Of a DNA stretch of 28,083 nt, positions 1 through 7,927 are shown one piece after another. The position numbers and the translations under genes were made by a program. Source of the DNA: Bacteroidales bacterium. Its GTDB lineage: Bacteria; Bacteroidota; Bacteroidia; Bacteroidales; P3. The notes beneath the pieces are model-generated. The model worked only from the letters and a program-made list of their open reading frames with translations, made no database searches and had not been told where the DNA came from. Within the stretch, counting starts at the first letter, position 1. Each line of letters starts with the position of its first letter. The stretch covers positions 1 through 28,083 of the forward strand of contig SFPR01000018.1 in NCBI GenBank assembly GCA_004551865.1. The letters are read 5' to 3'.

Positions 1-116
1 TTACCACGCCGTGGTAATGGTATTTTTTCGGCGTGGTAATGGTATTACCATGGGAAGGTAATGGTATTACCATAAGGCTGGTAATACTATTACCAACAAG
101 AAAAAATTTTGGTAAT
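1..116. repeat. 22-bp palindrome array, copy 1 (GGTAAT form), cut by the left edge
   Basis: Three palindromes of the form GGTAATnnnATTACC begin at 35, 57 and 80, with a lone GGTAAT half-site at 13, giving a period of 22-23 bases. The array ends with an isolated GGTAATCC at 111-118, which matches the terminal motif of the other two copies. Its left end is outside the window. The right end (about 89-121) is nearly the same as the right end of the copy at 19306-19442, except that every GGTAAT is replaced there by GATAAT. No ORF explains it. Function is unknown; a protein-binding array or a small dispersed element are both possible. Confidence 0.8.
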
Positions 117-154
117 CCTATTTTGCTGTGTAACAAGCAAGGAGGTAAAAACCA

Positions 155-229
155 AAACGCCGATTTGGCAAAATGAAACGCCGATCTATTCTGACGAAAG
201 GGCGTTTGACGAAAATAAATCGGCGTTTC
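155..229. repeat. AACGCCG hairpin repeat, copy 1
   Basis: AAACGCCGAT occurs at 155-164 and 176-185. The second copy, extended by one base, pairs perfectly over 11 bp with ATCGGCGTTTC at 219-229, and a further GGCGTTT word lies in the loop. The same word family occurs at three other intergenic loci in the window. It lies downstream of the nadB terminator and next to palindrome array copy 1. Confidence 0.7.
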
Positions 230-237
230 AAATTACC

Positions 238-273
238 AAAAAAGCCGCCTTGGGGTTGCAAGACGGCTTTTTG
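238..273 (-). terminator. Rho-independent terminator after nadB (possibly bidirectional)
   Basis: AAAAAGCCG (239-247) pairs with CGGCTTTTT (264-272). A CTT/AAG extension beyond one mismatch leaves an 8-base loop. The stem lies just after the nadB stop codon and is followed on the minus strand by a run of T. The A/T-flanked stem would also work on the plus strand. Confidence 0.8.
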
Positions 274-279
274 ATTTTC

Positions 280-1845
280 TTATGCTTTTGGCGGATAGTC
301 TATATTGTAGTGAAGTCCGACGCTTTCTTTGCGGTCGGTTGCCATTTTGATTATCAGGTAGCTGTTGGCTATCAGGTTTCGCAGCTCACAGAGCTTTGGA
401 GTGAGTACGCTTCGGTTGTATAGTTCTTCGGTTTCTTTGTAGATAAGTCCCATTCGCACAAAGGCTCTTTGAAGTCTGAGGTTGCTCCTTACAATACCCA
501 CATAGTTGGTCATGATTTGTTGAACTTCTTTGACCGATTGAGTAATGAGGCTTATCTCTTCGTTCAGTTCCATGCCCTCGGCATTCCAATCGGGTATTTG
601 TTCGCAAAAGTCGGTGGTGTGTATCTTGTCTTTTGAGTCGAGAAAGGCTCTGTGGGAATAGACCAAACTTTCCAAAAGTGAGTTTGATGCAAGGCGGTTT
701 GCTCCGTGAAGTCCCGTGCAGGAACATTCTCCCGAGGCATAAAGGTTACCTATGCTCGTTCGGGCATAGCTATCGACCTCTATTCCTCCGCAACCGTAGT
801 GTGCAGCAGGGACTATAGGTATCATTTCGTTGGTGATGTTGATTCCTATTTCTAAACATTTGGCATAAATGTTTGGAAAGTGTCGCATTATCTCTTCTTT
901 GCTTACTGCCCTGCAATCCAAATACTCATGGTCGTCGCCTCGTCGGGTCATCTCGTTATTGACTGCCCTTGCCACTATGTCTCTTGGAGCAAGCGAACCT
1001 CTGCTGTCGTACTTTTCCATGAAGCTCTCGCCGTCAAGGGTTTTCAATATGCCGCCTGCTCCTCTCATTGCTTCGGTTATGAGGAACGATGGTTTTTCTC
1101 GCGGATTGTAGAGCGAAGTCGGGTGAAATTGTACGAACTCCATGTGTTTCAATCTGCCTTTTGCACGATGCACCATGGCTTGTCCGTCTCCTGTTGCTAT
1201 GACAGGGCTTGTGGTTGTCGAATATACGTTGCCGTTTCCACCCGTGCAGAGCATTGTTACCTTGGCAAGGTAAGTGTCTATGCTGTTTGTTTCGGTGTTG
1301 AGTACGTATGCTCCGAAGCACTTGATGTCTTTTCGCCTTCGATTGACTTCTTCTCCCAAGTGGTGTTGGGTTATCAAATCTACTGTGTACTGGTGTTCTT
1401 TTAATTCGATATTGGGGTGTTGTCGGGCTTTTTCCAACAATGCTCTTTCTATCTCGAAGCCGGTGTTGTCTTGATGGTGCAAAATCCTAAACTCCGAGTG
1501 GCCTCCCTCTTTGGCAAGGTCAAAAGCTCCCGTCTGCTTTCTGTCGAAGTTGGTTCCCCATTCGACGAGTTCCTTTATTCTGTCGGTCGATTCGGTTATG
1601 GTAAGCCGAACACTGTCTTCATCGCACAAGCCTGCACCTGCAATAAGGGTGTCTTTGATATGCTTTTCGTACGAATCGGGTCCGTACATCACGGCTGCAA
1701 TTCCGCCTTGTGCATATTTTGTCGAGCTTTCTGAAGCTGCGGCTTTGGTAAGTATGCAAACCTTTCCGTAAGGTGCTACTTTAAGGGCATAGCTTAATCC
1801 TGCTATGCCCGAACCTATTACCAAAAAATCTATTCTGTATCGCAT
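280..1845 (-). CDS. nadB: L-aspartate oxidase
   Basis: This is the FAD enzyme that oxidises L-aspartate to iminoaspartate, the first step of de novo NAD synthesis, which NadA then uses. The 521-residue product is of normal family length. It has the N-terminal dinucleotide-binding motif GSGIAGLSYAL (about residues 11-21), the family segment ending KYAQGGIAAV, the FHPTSLY motif, and the C-terminal HGANRLASNSLLE signature of the succinate dehydrogenase/fumarate reductase flavoprotein superfamily. That last signature and the lack of quinone-complex partners favour NadB over SdhA/FrdA. The gene begins only 3 bases after atpG and is probably the last cistron of the ATP synthase operon, ending at a clear hairpin terminator. 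No nadA or nadC is present here. Confidence 0.95.
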   Translation of the reverse strand: MRYRIDFLVIGSGIAGLSYALKVAPYGKVCILTKAAASESSTKYAQGGIAAVMYGPDSYEKHIKDTLIAGAGLCDEDSVRLTITESTDRIKELVEWGTNFDRKQTGAFDLAKEGGHSEFRILHHQDNTGFEIERALLEKARQHPNIELKEHQYTVDLITQHHLGEEVNRRRKDIKCFGAYVLNTETNSIDTYLAKVTMLCTGGNGNVYSTTTSPVIATGDGQAMVHRAKGRLKHMEFVQFHPTSLYNPREKPSFLITEAMRGAGGILKTLDGESFMEKYDSRGSLAPRDIVARAVNNEMTRRGDDHEYLDCRAVSKEEIMRHFPNIYAKCLEIGINITNEMIPIVPAAHYGCGGIEVDSYARTSIGNLYASGECSCTGLHGANRLASNSLLESLVYSHRAFLDSKDKIHTTDFCEQIPDWNAEGMELNEEISLITQSVKEVQQIMTNYVGIVRSNLRLQRAFVRMGLIYKETEELYNRSVLTPKLCELRNLIANSYLIIKMATDRKESVGLHYNIDYPPKA

Positions 1846-1848
1846 TTG

Positions 1849-2727
1849 TTACCCATTTAGTGCCTCCGCACCACTGCATATTTCTATTATCTCATTGGTT
1901 ATGGCGGCTTGTCTTGCTTTGTTGTAGGTCAATTTCAACTCTTTCAAAAGGCTTTCGGCATTGTCGGTTGCCTTGTGCATCGATGTCATTCTCGCTCCAT
2001 GTTCTGAGGCAAAGGAATCCAAAAAGCATTTGTACATCTGCATTTTTAGCGATTGGGGAATGATGTTTGAAAGTATCTCCGATTTGTTAGGCTCATATAT
2101 GTAGTCTTTCTTCTTCGACGACTTCTCTTCTTCCGCCTCCTTCAGCTCTATTGGCAGAAATTGTTCGCATTGCAGTATTTGTGTACTTGCGTTCTTAAAT
2201 TGATTGTAGATAATTTCAACTCGGTCATACTTCTTGTCGGTGAAAGTTTGCATGACAAAATCGGCAACTTTGCTCACATTGTCAAACGAAAGTCTGTCCC
2301 AAATTTCGTCATCGCCACCAATGAAGTTGATATTTGTCTGTTTTTTGAAAAAATCCGAGCCTCTCTTACCATAACTCAACAAATCAATTTTGATGTATCG
2401 GTCTTGCTCCTGCCAGAATCGCACTCTCTGCATTGCAGATTTTATTATATTGGCATTGAAACTTGAACACAATCCCTTGTTTGAAGTAAGAACGACAAGC
2501 AATACCGTGTCCGGCTTATTGTTTCTTGCGTAGGGCATATCCAAGACTTCACTGTCGCAAAGGCTTTGAATGATTTCTGTCATTTTTGACGAGTAAGGAC
2601 GTAGCTTTGTGATTGCATTTTGAGATTTTCGCAACTTTGAAGCAGATACCATCTTCATTGCACTCGTTATTTGTTGAGTGGAACCTACCGAAGCTATCCT
2701 TGTCCTTATCTCTTTCAAATTTGCCAT
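1849..2727 (-). CDS. atpG: ATP synthase F1 subunit gamma
   Basis: This is the rotary shaft subunit of F1. The chosen start gives MANLKEIRTRI, the classic gamma N terminus, and a 292-residue product. An upstream in-frame ATG would add 24 atypical residues overlapping atpA. The N-terminal helix contains TQQITSAMKMVSASKLRK and the C-terminal helix contains RQAAITNEIIEICSGAEAL. These are the two conserved coiled-coil helices that sit inside the alpha3beta3 ring. The middle carries a lysine/glutamate-rich insert (EEEKSSKKKD). The gene starts 4 bases after the atpA stop and is followed 3 bases later by nadB, so translation is probably coupled. Confidence 0.96.
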   Translation of the reverse strand: MANLKEIRTRIASVGSTQQITSAMKMVSASKLRKSQNAITKLRPYSSKMTEIIQSLCDSEVLDMPYARNNKPDTVLLVVLTSNKGLCSSFNANIIKSAMQRVRFWQEQDRYIKIDLLSYGKRGSDFFKKQTNINFIGGDDEIWDRLSFDNVSKVADFVMQTFTDKKYDRVEIIYNQFKNASTQILQCEQFLPIELKEAEEEKSSKKKDYIYEPNKSEILSNIIPQSLKMQMYKCFLDSFASEHGARMTSMHKATDNAESLLKELKLTYNKARQAAITNEIIEICSGAEALNG

Positions 2728-2731
2728 AATT

Positions 2732-4312
2732 CTATGCTTTATATTTCTTGCTGATGTCTTTTGCAACCGCTTCCAACTCCGACAAGATATTGTCGTCAAT
2801 TCGTCCTGCTTTCAAGTCTTCAAGCAAGGATTTGTGTTCTCTTTCAAGTTGGAAGATGTATTCGTTTTCAAAGTTTTTCACCTTGTCGATAGGAATGTCT
2901 TGCAACCAGCCTTTTGTTCCGCAAGCTATGATTGCAACCTGATGTTCTACCTTCATTGGTGAGTATTGCGGCTGCTTCAATATCTCGACATTGCGTTTTC
3001 CTTTTTCCAATACAAATTTTGTGGCAGCATCCAAGTCTGAACCAAACTTGGAAAAAGCCTCCAACTCTCTGTATTGGGCTTGGTCCAATTTCAACGTTCC
3101 GGACACTTTCTTCATCGACTTGATTTGTGCTTTTCCTCCAACTCGCGAAACCGAAATACCAACATTGATTGCCGGTCTTACGCCTGCATTGAAGAGGTTT
3201 GTCTCCAAAAATATCTGTCCGTCGGTAATTGAAATGACGTTTGTAGGGATATATGCCGACACATCGCCTGCCTGAGTTTCTATAATTGGCAAGGCTGTGA
3301 GCGAACCACCTCCTTTGACAATCGGTTTCAAACACTCCGGCAAGTCATTCATGTTTTTGGCAACGCTGTCTTCGGCAATTATCTTACCTGCTCGCTCCAA
3401 CAATCTTGAGTGTAGGTAGAATACATCTCCCGGATAGGCTTCACGTCCCGGCGGACGACGAAGCAACAAAGAGACTTCTCGATACGCAACGGCTTGTTTG
3501 CTCAAATCGTCATACACAACCAAGGCTGCTCGTCCCGTATCTCTGAAATACTCTCCTATTGCCGCTCCTGCAAATGGTGCATAGAACTGCATGGCTGCCG
3601 AATCAGAAGCTGTTGCTGCCAAAACGACCGTATATTTCATTGCTCCCTTTTCTTCGAGGGTCTTTACTATGTTTGCAACAGTCGAACCTTTCTGTCCGCA
3701 AGCTACATAGATACAATAGACCGGCTTTCCGCTGTCGTAAAATTCTTTTTGATTGAGTATGGTGTCTATTGCGATAGCTGTCTTTCCTGTCTGTCTGTCT
3801 CCGATTATCAACTCTCTCTGTCCGCGTCCTATCGGTATCATCGAATCGACTGCCTTCAAACCTGTCTGCAATGGTTCTTCGACAGGCTGTCTGTAAATTA
3901 CGCCTGGAGCTTTTCTTTCGAGAGGCATCTCAAATAGTTCGCCCTCAATCTTGCCTTTACCGTCAATCGGTTCTCCTATGGTGTTGATTACTCTTCCCAA
4001 CAAACCTTCTCCCACTCTTATGGAGGCTATTCGTTTTGTTCTTTTGACAATATCTCCTTCGCTGATTGAGTCTGCGTTTCCCAATATGACAACTCCGACA
4101 TTGTCTTCTTCAAGATTTTGTACTATTGCCTGAACTCCGTTTTCAAACTCCACCAATTCTCCCGCTTGAACGTTGCCAAGTCCGTACACTCTCGCAATTC
4201 CGTCTCCTGCAGTCAAAACCGTACCAACTTCTTCCAAACTTGTTTCAAGATTTGTGTTTGAAAGCTGTTGTCTAAGTATCGCCGTAACCTCCGATGGTTT
4301 AATTTCTGCCAT
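2732..4312 (-). CDS. atpA: ATP synthase F1 subunit alpha
   Basis: This is the non-catalytic nucleotide-binding subunit of the F1 hexamer. The 526-residue product starts with MAEIKPSEVTAILRQQL, the standard alpha N terminus that binds delta. It carries an intact Walker A motif, GDRQTGKT, and the arginine-finger region around ISVSRVGGKAQIKSMKKVSG. Length and motifs are typical and there is no disruption. It lies between atpH (60-base gap) and atpG (4-base gap). The partner beta subunit atpD is not in the window, so the enzyme must be completed by genes elsewhere. Confidence 0.98.
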   Translation of the reverse strand: MAEIKPSEVTAILRQQLSNTNLETSLEEVGTVLTAGDGIARVYGLGNVQAGELVEFENGVQAIVQNLEEDNVGVVILGNADSISEGDIVKRTKRIASIRVGEGLLGRVINTIGEPIDGKGKIEGELFEMPLERKAPGVIYRQPVEEPLQTGLKAVDSMIPIGRGQRELIIGDRQTGKTAIAIDTILNQKEFYDSGKPVYCIYVACGQKGSTVANIVKTLEEKGAMKYTVVLAATASDSAAMQFYAPFAGAAIGEYFRDTGRAALVVYDDLSKQAVAYREVSLLLRRPPGREAYPGDVFYLHSRLLERAGKIIAEDSVAKNMNDLPECLKPIVKGGGSLTALPIIETQAGDVSAYIPTNVISITDGQIFLETNLFNAGVRPAINVGISVSRVGGKAQIKSMKKVSGTLKLDQAQYRELEAFSKFGSDLDAATKFVLEKGKRNVEILKQPQYSPMKVEHQVAIIACGTKGWLQDIPIDKVKNFENEYIFQLEREHKSLLEDLKAGRIDDNILSELEAVAKDISKKYKA

Positions 4313-4372
4313 ATCAAATATGCTTTATGTCGTTATTTTACATCAATATCTTGTTCTCTTTATGCTCCAAGC

Positions 4373-4930
4373 CTAAAATATCTTCTCGTAAACATTTTTG
4401 GAGAAGCTGGTTTTCAACTTTGAAAACTGCTTCATGAAACTTGCATCGTAAAGTTTTCCGTCAACAAACAAATGAAATCCTCCGATCAAGTCTTTGTTTA
4501 CTTCGGTCTGCAAATCAATTTCGGATTGTAAGACTTCTCTTATCTTGTCCGAAACGAGTTGCAACATCGACTCATCTATACTTTCGGCTGTTGTAAGTTT
4601 CACCGTCTTGATGTGATTGTACTCCTTATATATATATGTATATCTTTCGGCTATCTCAAAAAGCAGAATGTCTCTTCGCTTTGCAATCAACAGCTCGACA
4701 AAAGCAAGAGTCAGTTCTTCAACTCTGCCTGAGAAGACGTCGTTTACTATTGATTTTTTCTTGCATGGCTTGATTACGGGATTTTTGAGAACAACCCGCA
4801 ATTCGCGATTTTGTTTGCACACATCCATCACAAGAAGCATATCTTGATAAACCTGCTTTGAAATGTTTTTTTCCAAGGCAAGGTCAAACAAAGATTGAGC
4901 ATAACGAGTTTGTAGCTTGTAGCTGTTCAT
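4373..4930 (-). CDS. atpH: ATP synthase F1 subunit delta
   Basis: This peripheral-stalk subunit connects alpha to the b-subunit dimer. The 185 residues include the N-terminal pattern YAQSLFDLALEKN (family consensus is roughly RYA.ALf.lA.e). The C-terminal domain ends in the conserved IGGFHLFVDGKLYDASF segment. The start lies 7 bases after the atpF stop. The assignment rests on these motifs and on position between atpF and atpA, the invariant order for this family. Confidence 0.93.
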   Translation of the reverse strand: MNSYKLQTRYAQSLFDLALEKNISKQVYQDMLLVMDVCKQNRELRVVLKNPVIKPCKKKSIVNDVFSGRVEELTLAFVELLIAKRRDILLFEIAERYTYIYKEYNHIKTVKLTTAESIDESMLQLVSDKIREVLQSEIDLQTEVNKDLIGGFHLFVDGKLYDASFMKQFSKLKTSFSKNVYEKIF

Positions 4931-4937
4931 GATAGAT

Positions 4938-5429
4938 TTACAATTTTACCTCAGATATTTTCTTTTCAATAATCTCGTTGCTTTTTTGTTTGTCCGAAAG
5001 CTCGTGTTTAAGCAAGTCTTCCGCAATTTCTATCGAAAGATTGGCTATTTCGTTTTTCAATTCCGTCATAGCGTGCAATTTTTCGTAGTTTATGGTCTCT
5101 CTTGCGGCAGATATTATTCGTTGAGCTTCCTGTTGAGCGCTTTGCTTTGCTTCTTCAATGATTTTTTCTTTCAAAAGTTTGGTCTCTTTCAACATTTGGT
5201 CTCTTTCTTGCTGAGCTTGTTTCAAGAGTAGTTCGTTATCACATTGAAGTTGCTGCATTTCCTGCTTTGCTTTGTCGGCAGCCTCCAACGATTGTTTGAT
5301 GCTTTCTTCTCTGTTCTTCATCATTCGCAGAACAACAGGCCAGCCAAACTTTCCCAAAATGAACAACAAAACAAGGAAAGTAAGGAACATCCAAAACAAC
5401 AGACCTATTCCGGGTGTCAATAATCCCAT
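4938..5429 (-). CDS. atpF: ATP synthase F0 subunit b
   Basis: This is the stator subunit that anchors F1 to the membrane. The 163 residues have one N-terminal transmembrane helix (about residues 8-28, with the family-typical FWMFLTFLVLLFILGKFGW). A long charged coiled coil follows, rich in Glu, Lys and Gln, which dimerises to form the peripheral stalk. Length and architecture match the family. An 88-base gap containing a 10-bp hairpin separates it from atpE upstream, and atpH follows after 7 bases. Confidence 0.95.
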   Translation of the reverse strand: MGLLTPGIGLLFWMFLTFLVLLFILGKFGWPVVLRMMKNREESIKQSLEAADKAKQEMQQLQCDNELLLKQAQQERDQMLKETKLLKEKIIEEAKQSAQQEAQRIISAARETINYEKLHAMTELKNEIANLSIEIAEDLLKHELSDKQKSNEIIEKKISEVKL

Positions 5430-5465
5430 ATCTTTATAAGATTTCGTTCAAAAAAATGCAACAGA

Positions 5466-5492
5466 GTGCTGTGTCAAAGTTCGACACAGCAC
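5466..5492 (-). promoter_or_regulatory. Stem-loop in the atpE-atpF intergenic space
   Basis: GTGCTGTGTC (5466-5475) and GACACAGCAC (5483-5492) form a perfect 10-bp stem with a 7-base loop. On the minus strand a T-run follows about ten bases later, so the stem could be a weak terminator or an RNA-stabilising end. ATP synthases need about ten c subunits per complex, and a hairpin after atpE is a plausible way to raise its mRNA level. That role is inference. Confidence 0.6.
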
Positions 5493-5517
5493 CTTGTTTT
5501 TGTTTTTTGATGTTTGT

Positions 5518-5778
5518 TTATTTCATCAATATGACCAACAAACAAACCACATTGGCAAACAAAGCTACTGCCTCGACCAAAGCTGCGGCGATAATCATGT
5601 TTGAACGAATATCTCCCGTCGCTTCGGGTTGTCTTGCAATAGCTTCCATACCGCTTTTACCGATGTTTCCAATTCCAAGACCTGCTCCTATTGCGGCAAG
5701 TCCTGCTCCAATTCCTGCCAAACCGTATCCAAACGGTGCCAAATTGCTAACTTCCAATAATGTTGATAAAAATGTCAT
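5518..5778 (-). CDS. atpE: ATP synthase F0 subunit c
   Basis: This is the proteolipid that forms the rotor ring. The 86 residues fold as two transmembrane helices: a glycine-rich first helix (GLAAIGAGLGIGNIG), a polar loop with the RQPE motif, and a second helix carrying the ion-binding carboxylate Glu69 (ALVEAVAL). The usual sodium-ring marks (a Gln in helix 1 and Ser/Thr just after the Glu) are not seen, so proton coupling is more likely. It is the first gene of the segment, preceded by a promoter and then by divergent tRNA genes. AtpB, the usual upstream neighbour, is missing. Confidence 0.96.
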   Translation of the reverse strand: MTFLSTLLEVSNLAPFGYGLAGIGAGLAAIGAGLGIGNIGKSGMEAIARQPEATGDIRSNMIIAAALVEAVALFANVVCLLVILMK

Positions 5779-5844
5779 AACTAATACTGTTTAGTGCTTT
5801 TATTGCTTTTCTATCCTTTGATTTCAACTCTTGCAATCGGACCC

Positions 5845-5879
5845 CAAAGGTATGACTTTTTTTCGATACACTGTACAAA
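5845..5879 (-). promoter_or_regulatory. Promoter of the atpE operon
   Basis: On the minus strand a -7 box TACCTTTG (5852-5845) lies 23 bases downstream of TTTG (5879-5876). The pattern is the Bacteroidota vegetative promoter (TTTG, about 19-21 bases, TAnnTTTG), with spacing slightly long. It is about 66 bases upstream of the atpE start. Confidence 0.6.
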
Positions 5880-5966
5880 CTAAATTACAAAAAAATAAAA
5901 TACAATTTTAATGTCTTGATTTGCAAAGTATTATCGTTACACCCAAAAAGTTTTTTCGCAAAAGGC

Positions 5967-5997
5967 TTTGTGAGAATGCAATAAAAGTGTACCTTTG
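5967..5997 (+). promoter_or_regulatory. Promoter of the tRNA-Lys/tRNA-Thr/M20 unit
   Basis: TTTG (5967-5970), 19 bases, TACCTTTG (5990-5997): an ideal Bacteroidota promoter. It ends 35 bases before the tRNA-Lys gene. No second promoter of this kind is visible between the tRNAs and the M20 gene. Confidence 0.85.
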
Positions 5998-6032
5998 CAC
6001 TCGCAAATGGGGCAGTAAGGCGTCAAATGCAG

Positions 6033-6105
6033 GTCTTCGTAGCTCAGCTGGTAGAGCAATTGACTCTTAATCAATGGGTCCAGGGTTCGAGTCCCTGCGA
6101 GGACA
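6033..6105 (+). tRNA. tRNA-Lys (anticodon CTT)
   Basis: A complete 73-base cloverleaf. The acceptor stem GTCTTCG/CGAGGAC has one G-T pair, the D arm is GCTC/GAGC, and the anticodon stem is ATTGA/TCAAT with loop CTCTTAA. The T arm is CAGGG/CCCTG with TTCGAGT, and the discriminator is A. CCA is not encoded. Anticodon CTT reads AAG. Confidence 0.97.
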
Positions 6106-6138
6106 CAAAGATATACAACCTCAACTTAGGCTGAGCGT

Positions 6139-6211
6139 GCCACTTTAGCTCAGTTGGTAGAGCGCCGCATTCGTAATGCGTAGGTCTGCGGTTCGAGTCC
6201 GCAATGTGGCT
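6139..6211 (+). tRNA. tRNA-Thr (anticodon CGT)
   Basis: A 73-base cloverleaf. The acceptor arm GCCACTT/ATGTGGC has one T-T mismatch, the D arm is GCTC/GAGC, and the anticodon loop TTCGTAA sits on a stem with one terminal mismatch. The T arm is TGCGG/CCGCA with TTCGAGT, and the discriminator is T. Anticodon CGT reads ACG. CCA is not encoded. The next gene's ATG begins two bases after the discriminator base. Confidence 0.95.
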
Positions 6212-6213
6212 CT

Positions 6214-7422
6214 ATGAAAATCCAAGATAAAATCAGAGATTTGGCACGACACCACTCAAATGGTGTCATTGCTTTACGCAGACATCTGCATCAATACCCC
6301 GAATTATCAAAACAAGAAGTAAATACAGCCAATTTTATTTGCCGTTACTTGGACAGTCTCGAAAGAGTAAGCTACAAAAGAGATATTGCAGGCAACGGAA
6401 TTTGCGGATTTGTTGAGGGAAAGAACCCTCAAAGTGGCTGCGTTGCTCTTAGAGCCGACATGGATGCTCTTCCGATATGCGAGAAAACCAATCTTGCTTT
6501 CAAGTCTCTCAACGAAGGAGTAATGCACGCTTGCGGTCACGATGTTCACATTGCTGTTTTGCTTGGTGCAATCACTATTTTGTCTGAAATAGCGGACGAC
6601 TTTGAGGGCAGGGTGATGTTTATCTTTCAGCCTTCGGAAGAACACTATCCCGGGGGTGCGATAACAATGCTAAATGCCGGCATATTCGACCAAGTGAAAC
6701 CCTCAAAAATATTCGCCTTGCACACAACCCCCGAAATGGAAACGGGAAAAATCGGCATAAGAGAGGGGAAATACATGGCATCAACCGATGAGATATATAT
6801 AGAGGTAAGAGGCAGAGGAGGGCATGGAGCAACTCCCGAGCTGAACATTGACCCTATTGTTGCGGCATCTCACATTGTGATAGCCCTTCAAACAATCGTC
6901 AGCCGAAATGCAAATCCCACAATGCCCACAACCTTTTCCGTAGGCAAATTTATTGCAGAGGGACGAACAAACATAATACCTTCGAAGGTTGAATTGGAAT
7001 GTATCATCAGAACGTTTGATGAGGCTTGGCGAAAACAAGCACACCGACTTATTCATCGCATAGCCGAAGAAACGGCAAAAGCATACGGAGCAACGGCAGA
7101 CGTATTTATCGACCATGGTTATCCGTTTGTGAATAACAATCCGGCTCTTGTACGCTCTGCAAAGCAATGGGCAAGAGACTATTTGGGGGAAGAAAACGTG
7201 CTTGACATCGATATGAGAATGACTGCCGAAGATTTTTCTTATTTTGCTCAAAGAGTACCTGCCTGCTATTTCCGTTTGGGAACAAAGATTGAGGGAAAAC
7301 CGATAACCAATCTTCACACTGCCGAATTTGATGTCGATGAACATTGCATAGAAATAGGAATGGGTATTGCAACTCTTTTTGCAGTCAATGGTTTGAGTGA
7401 GAAAGCTGAACAAGTTCTCTGA
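6214..7422 (+). CDS. M20 family metal-dependent amidohydrolase (hippurate hydrolase/N-acyl amino acid deacylase type)
   Basis: This cytoplasmic di-metal hydrolase is predicted to remove an acyl group from an N-acylated amino acid or similar amide. The 402 residues carry the full M20D metal set: Cys107 and His109 (MHACGHDVH), Glu142-Glu143 (QPSEEHYPGG), His170 and His368 (NLHTAEF), with ADMDALPI at 81-88. The dimerisation/lid domain (about 186-295) contains RGRGGHGATPE. The first ATG fits, because about 19 residues precede the conserved LRRHLHQYPELSKQE. The exact substrate cannot be assigned. The gene appears to share the tRNA promoter, and its start lies two bases after tRNA-Thr, so tRNA 3' processing would release an almost leaderless mRNA. 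Confidence 0.9.
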   Translation: MKIQDKIRDLARHHSNGVIALRRHLHQYPELSKQEVNTANFICRYLDSLERVSYKRDIAGNGICGFVEGKNPQSGCVALRADMDALPICEKTNLAFKSLNEGVMHACGHDVHIAVLLGAITILSEIADDFEGRVMFIFQPSEEHYPGGAITMLNAGIFDQVKPSKIFALHTTPEMETGKIGIREGKYMASTDEIYIEVRGRGGHGATPELNIDPIVAASHIVIALQTIVSRNANPTMPTTFSVGKFIAEGRTNIIPSKVELECIIRTFDEAWRKQAHRLIHRIAEETAKAYGATADVFIDHGYPFVNNNPALVRSAKQWARDYLGEENVLDIDMRMTAEDFSYFAQRVPACYFRLGTKIEGKPITNLHTAEFDVDEHCIEIGMGIATLFAVNGLSEKAEQVL

Positions 7423-7460
7423 CAATAATCGACCGAAATAACATATTGCCGAACAAAAGT

Positions 7461-7533
7461 GGCGTTTTATTTCATTGAAACGCCCTTTCAAAACAAACAA
7501 AACGCCGTTTCGCTCTCTTGAAACGGCGTTTTG
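7461..7533 (+). repeat. AACGCCG hairpin repeat, copy 2 (likely terminator of the M20 gene)
   Basis: There are two consecutive stem-loops. GGCGTTT (7461-7467) pairs with AAACGCC (7478-7484). CAAAACGCCGTTTC (7498-7511) pairs perfectly over 14 bp with GAAACGGCGTTTTG (7520-7533) around an 8-base loop. The second stem ends in T residues and could terminate transcription in either direction. It is the same word family as at 155, 16148 and 24714. Confidence 0.75.
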
Positions 7534-7675
7534 TAATTGTCTGTTCTACAAATGTTTCAAACAATCTTTTAATCCATCTTTATTGAACGACGGATTTTTG
7601 GGGTTCAGTTGCCTTCGCAAAAGCCGAACTCTCGACTGTCTGCTCAGAAATCAAAGGTTTCTCTCTGCATTGTTT

Positions 7676-7783
7676 CGGATTACCATTTTTTTTGCTTTGA
7701 TAATGGCATTACCAAGGCGTGATAATGTCATTACCATGACGTGGTAATAGTATTACCAAGCCTTGGTAATTTTTGGTAATCCG
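7676..7783. repeat. 22-bp palindrome array, copy 2 (mixed GATAAT/GGTAAT), with terminal inverted repeats
   Basis: Units at 7699 (GATAATnnnATTACC), 7721 (same form) and 7743 (GGTAATnnnATTACC), plus a half-site at 7765, have a period of exactly 22. The element is bounded by a perfect 10-bp inverted repeat, CGGATTACCA (7676-7685) and TGGTAATCCG (7774-7783), so it looks like a discrete unit. The two mixed units pair through G-U only in a minus-strand transcript. It lies in the 505-base gap between the M20 gene and proS. The stretch 7534-7675 holds nothing recognisable. Confidence 0.8.
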
Positions 7784-7861
7784 TTTTTGTCGGTGCAGAT
7801 TGGGGAAATAAGCTATTCAAAAGCCGATATGATGTCATATCAAGCTGTTTTGTTTTGCGAA

Positions 7862-7901
7862 AATCCCCCGATTGGAAGTTTGTATTTCCAATCGGGGGAT
7901 T
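7862..7901 (-). terminator. Terminator hairpin after proS
   Basis: A perfect 16-bp stem, AATCCCCCGATTGGAA (7862-7877) with its complement (7886-7901), around an 8-base loop. It starts about 26 bases past the proS stop. Only a short T run follows on the minus strand, while the plus-strand side is strongly T-rich. Confidence 0.8.
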
Positions 7902-7927
7902 GTGAATTTGTTTTTTTGTTATTCTGA

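Noticed and set aside
1..116. CRISPR array
   Set aside because: Units are 15-base palindromes every 22 bases with spacers of only 7-8 bases that are themselves shared between loci. No cas genes are present.
7534..7675. Small coding frame between the hairpins and array 2
   Set aside because: The 90-codon frame spans repeat hairpins and array sequence and shows no family features.
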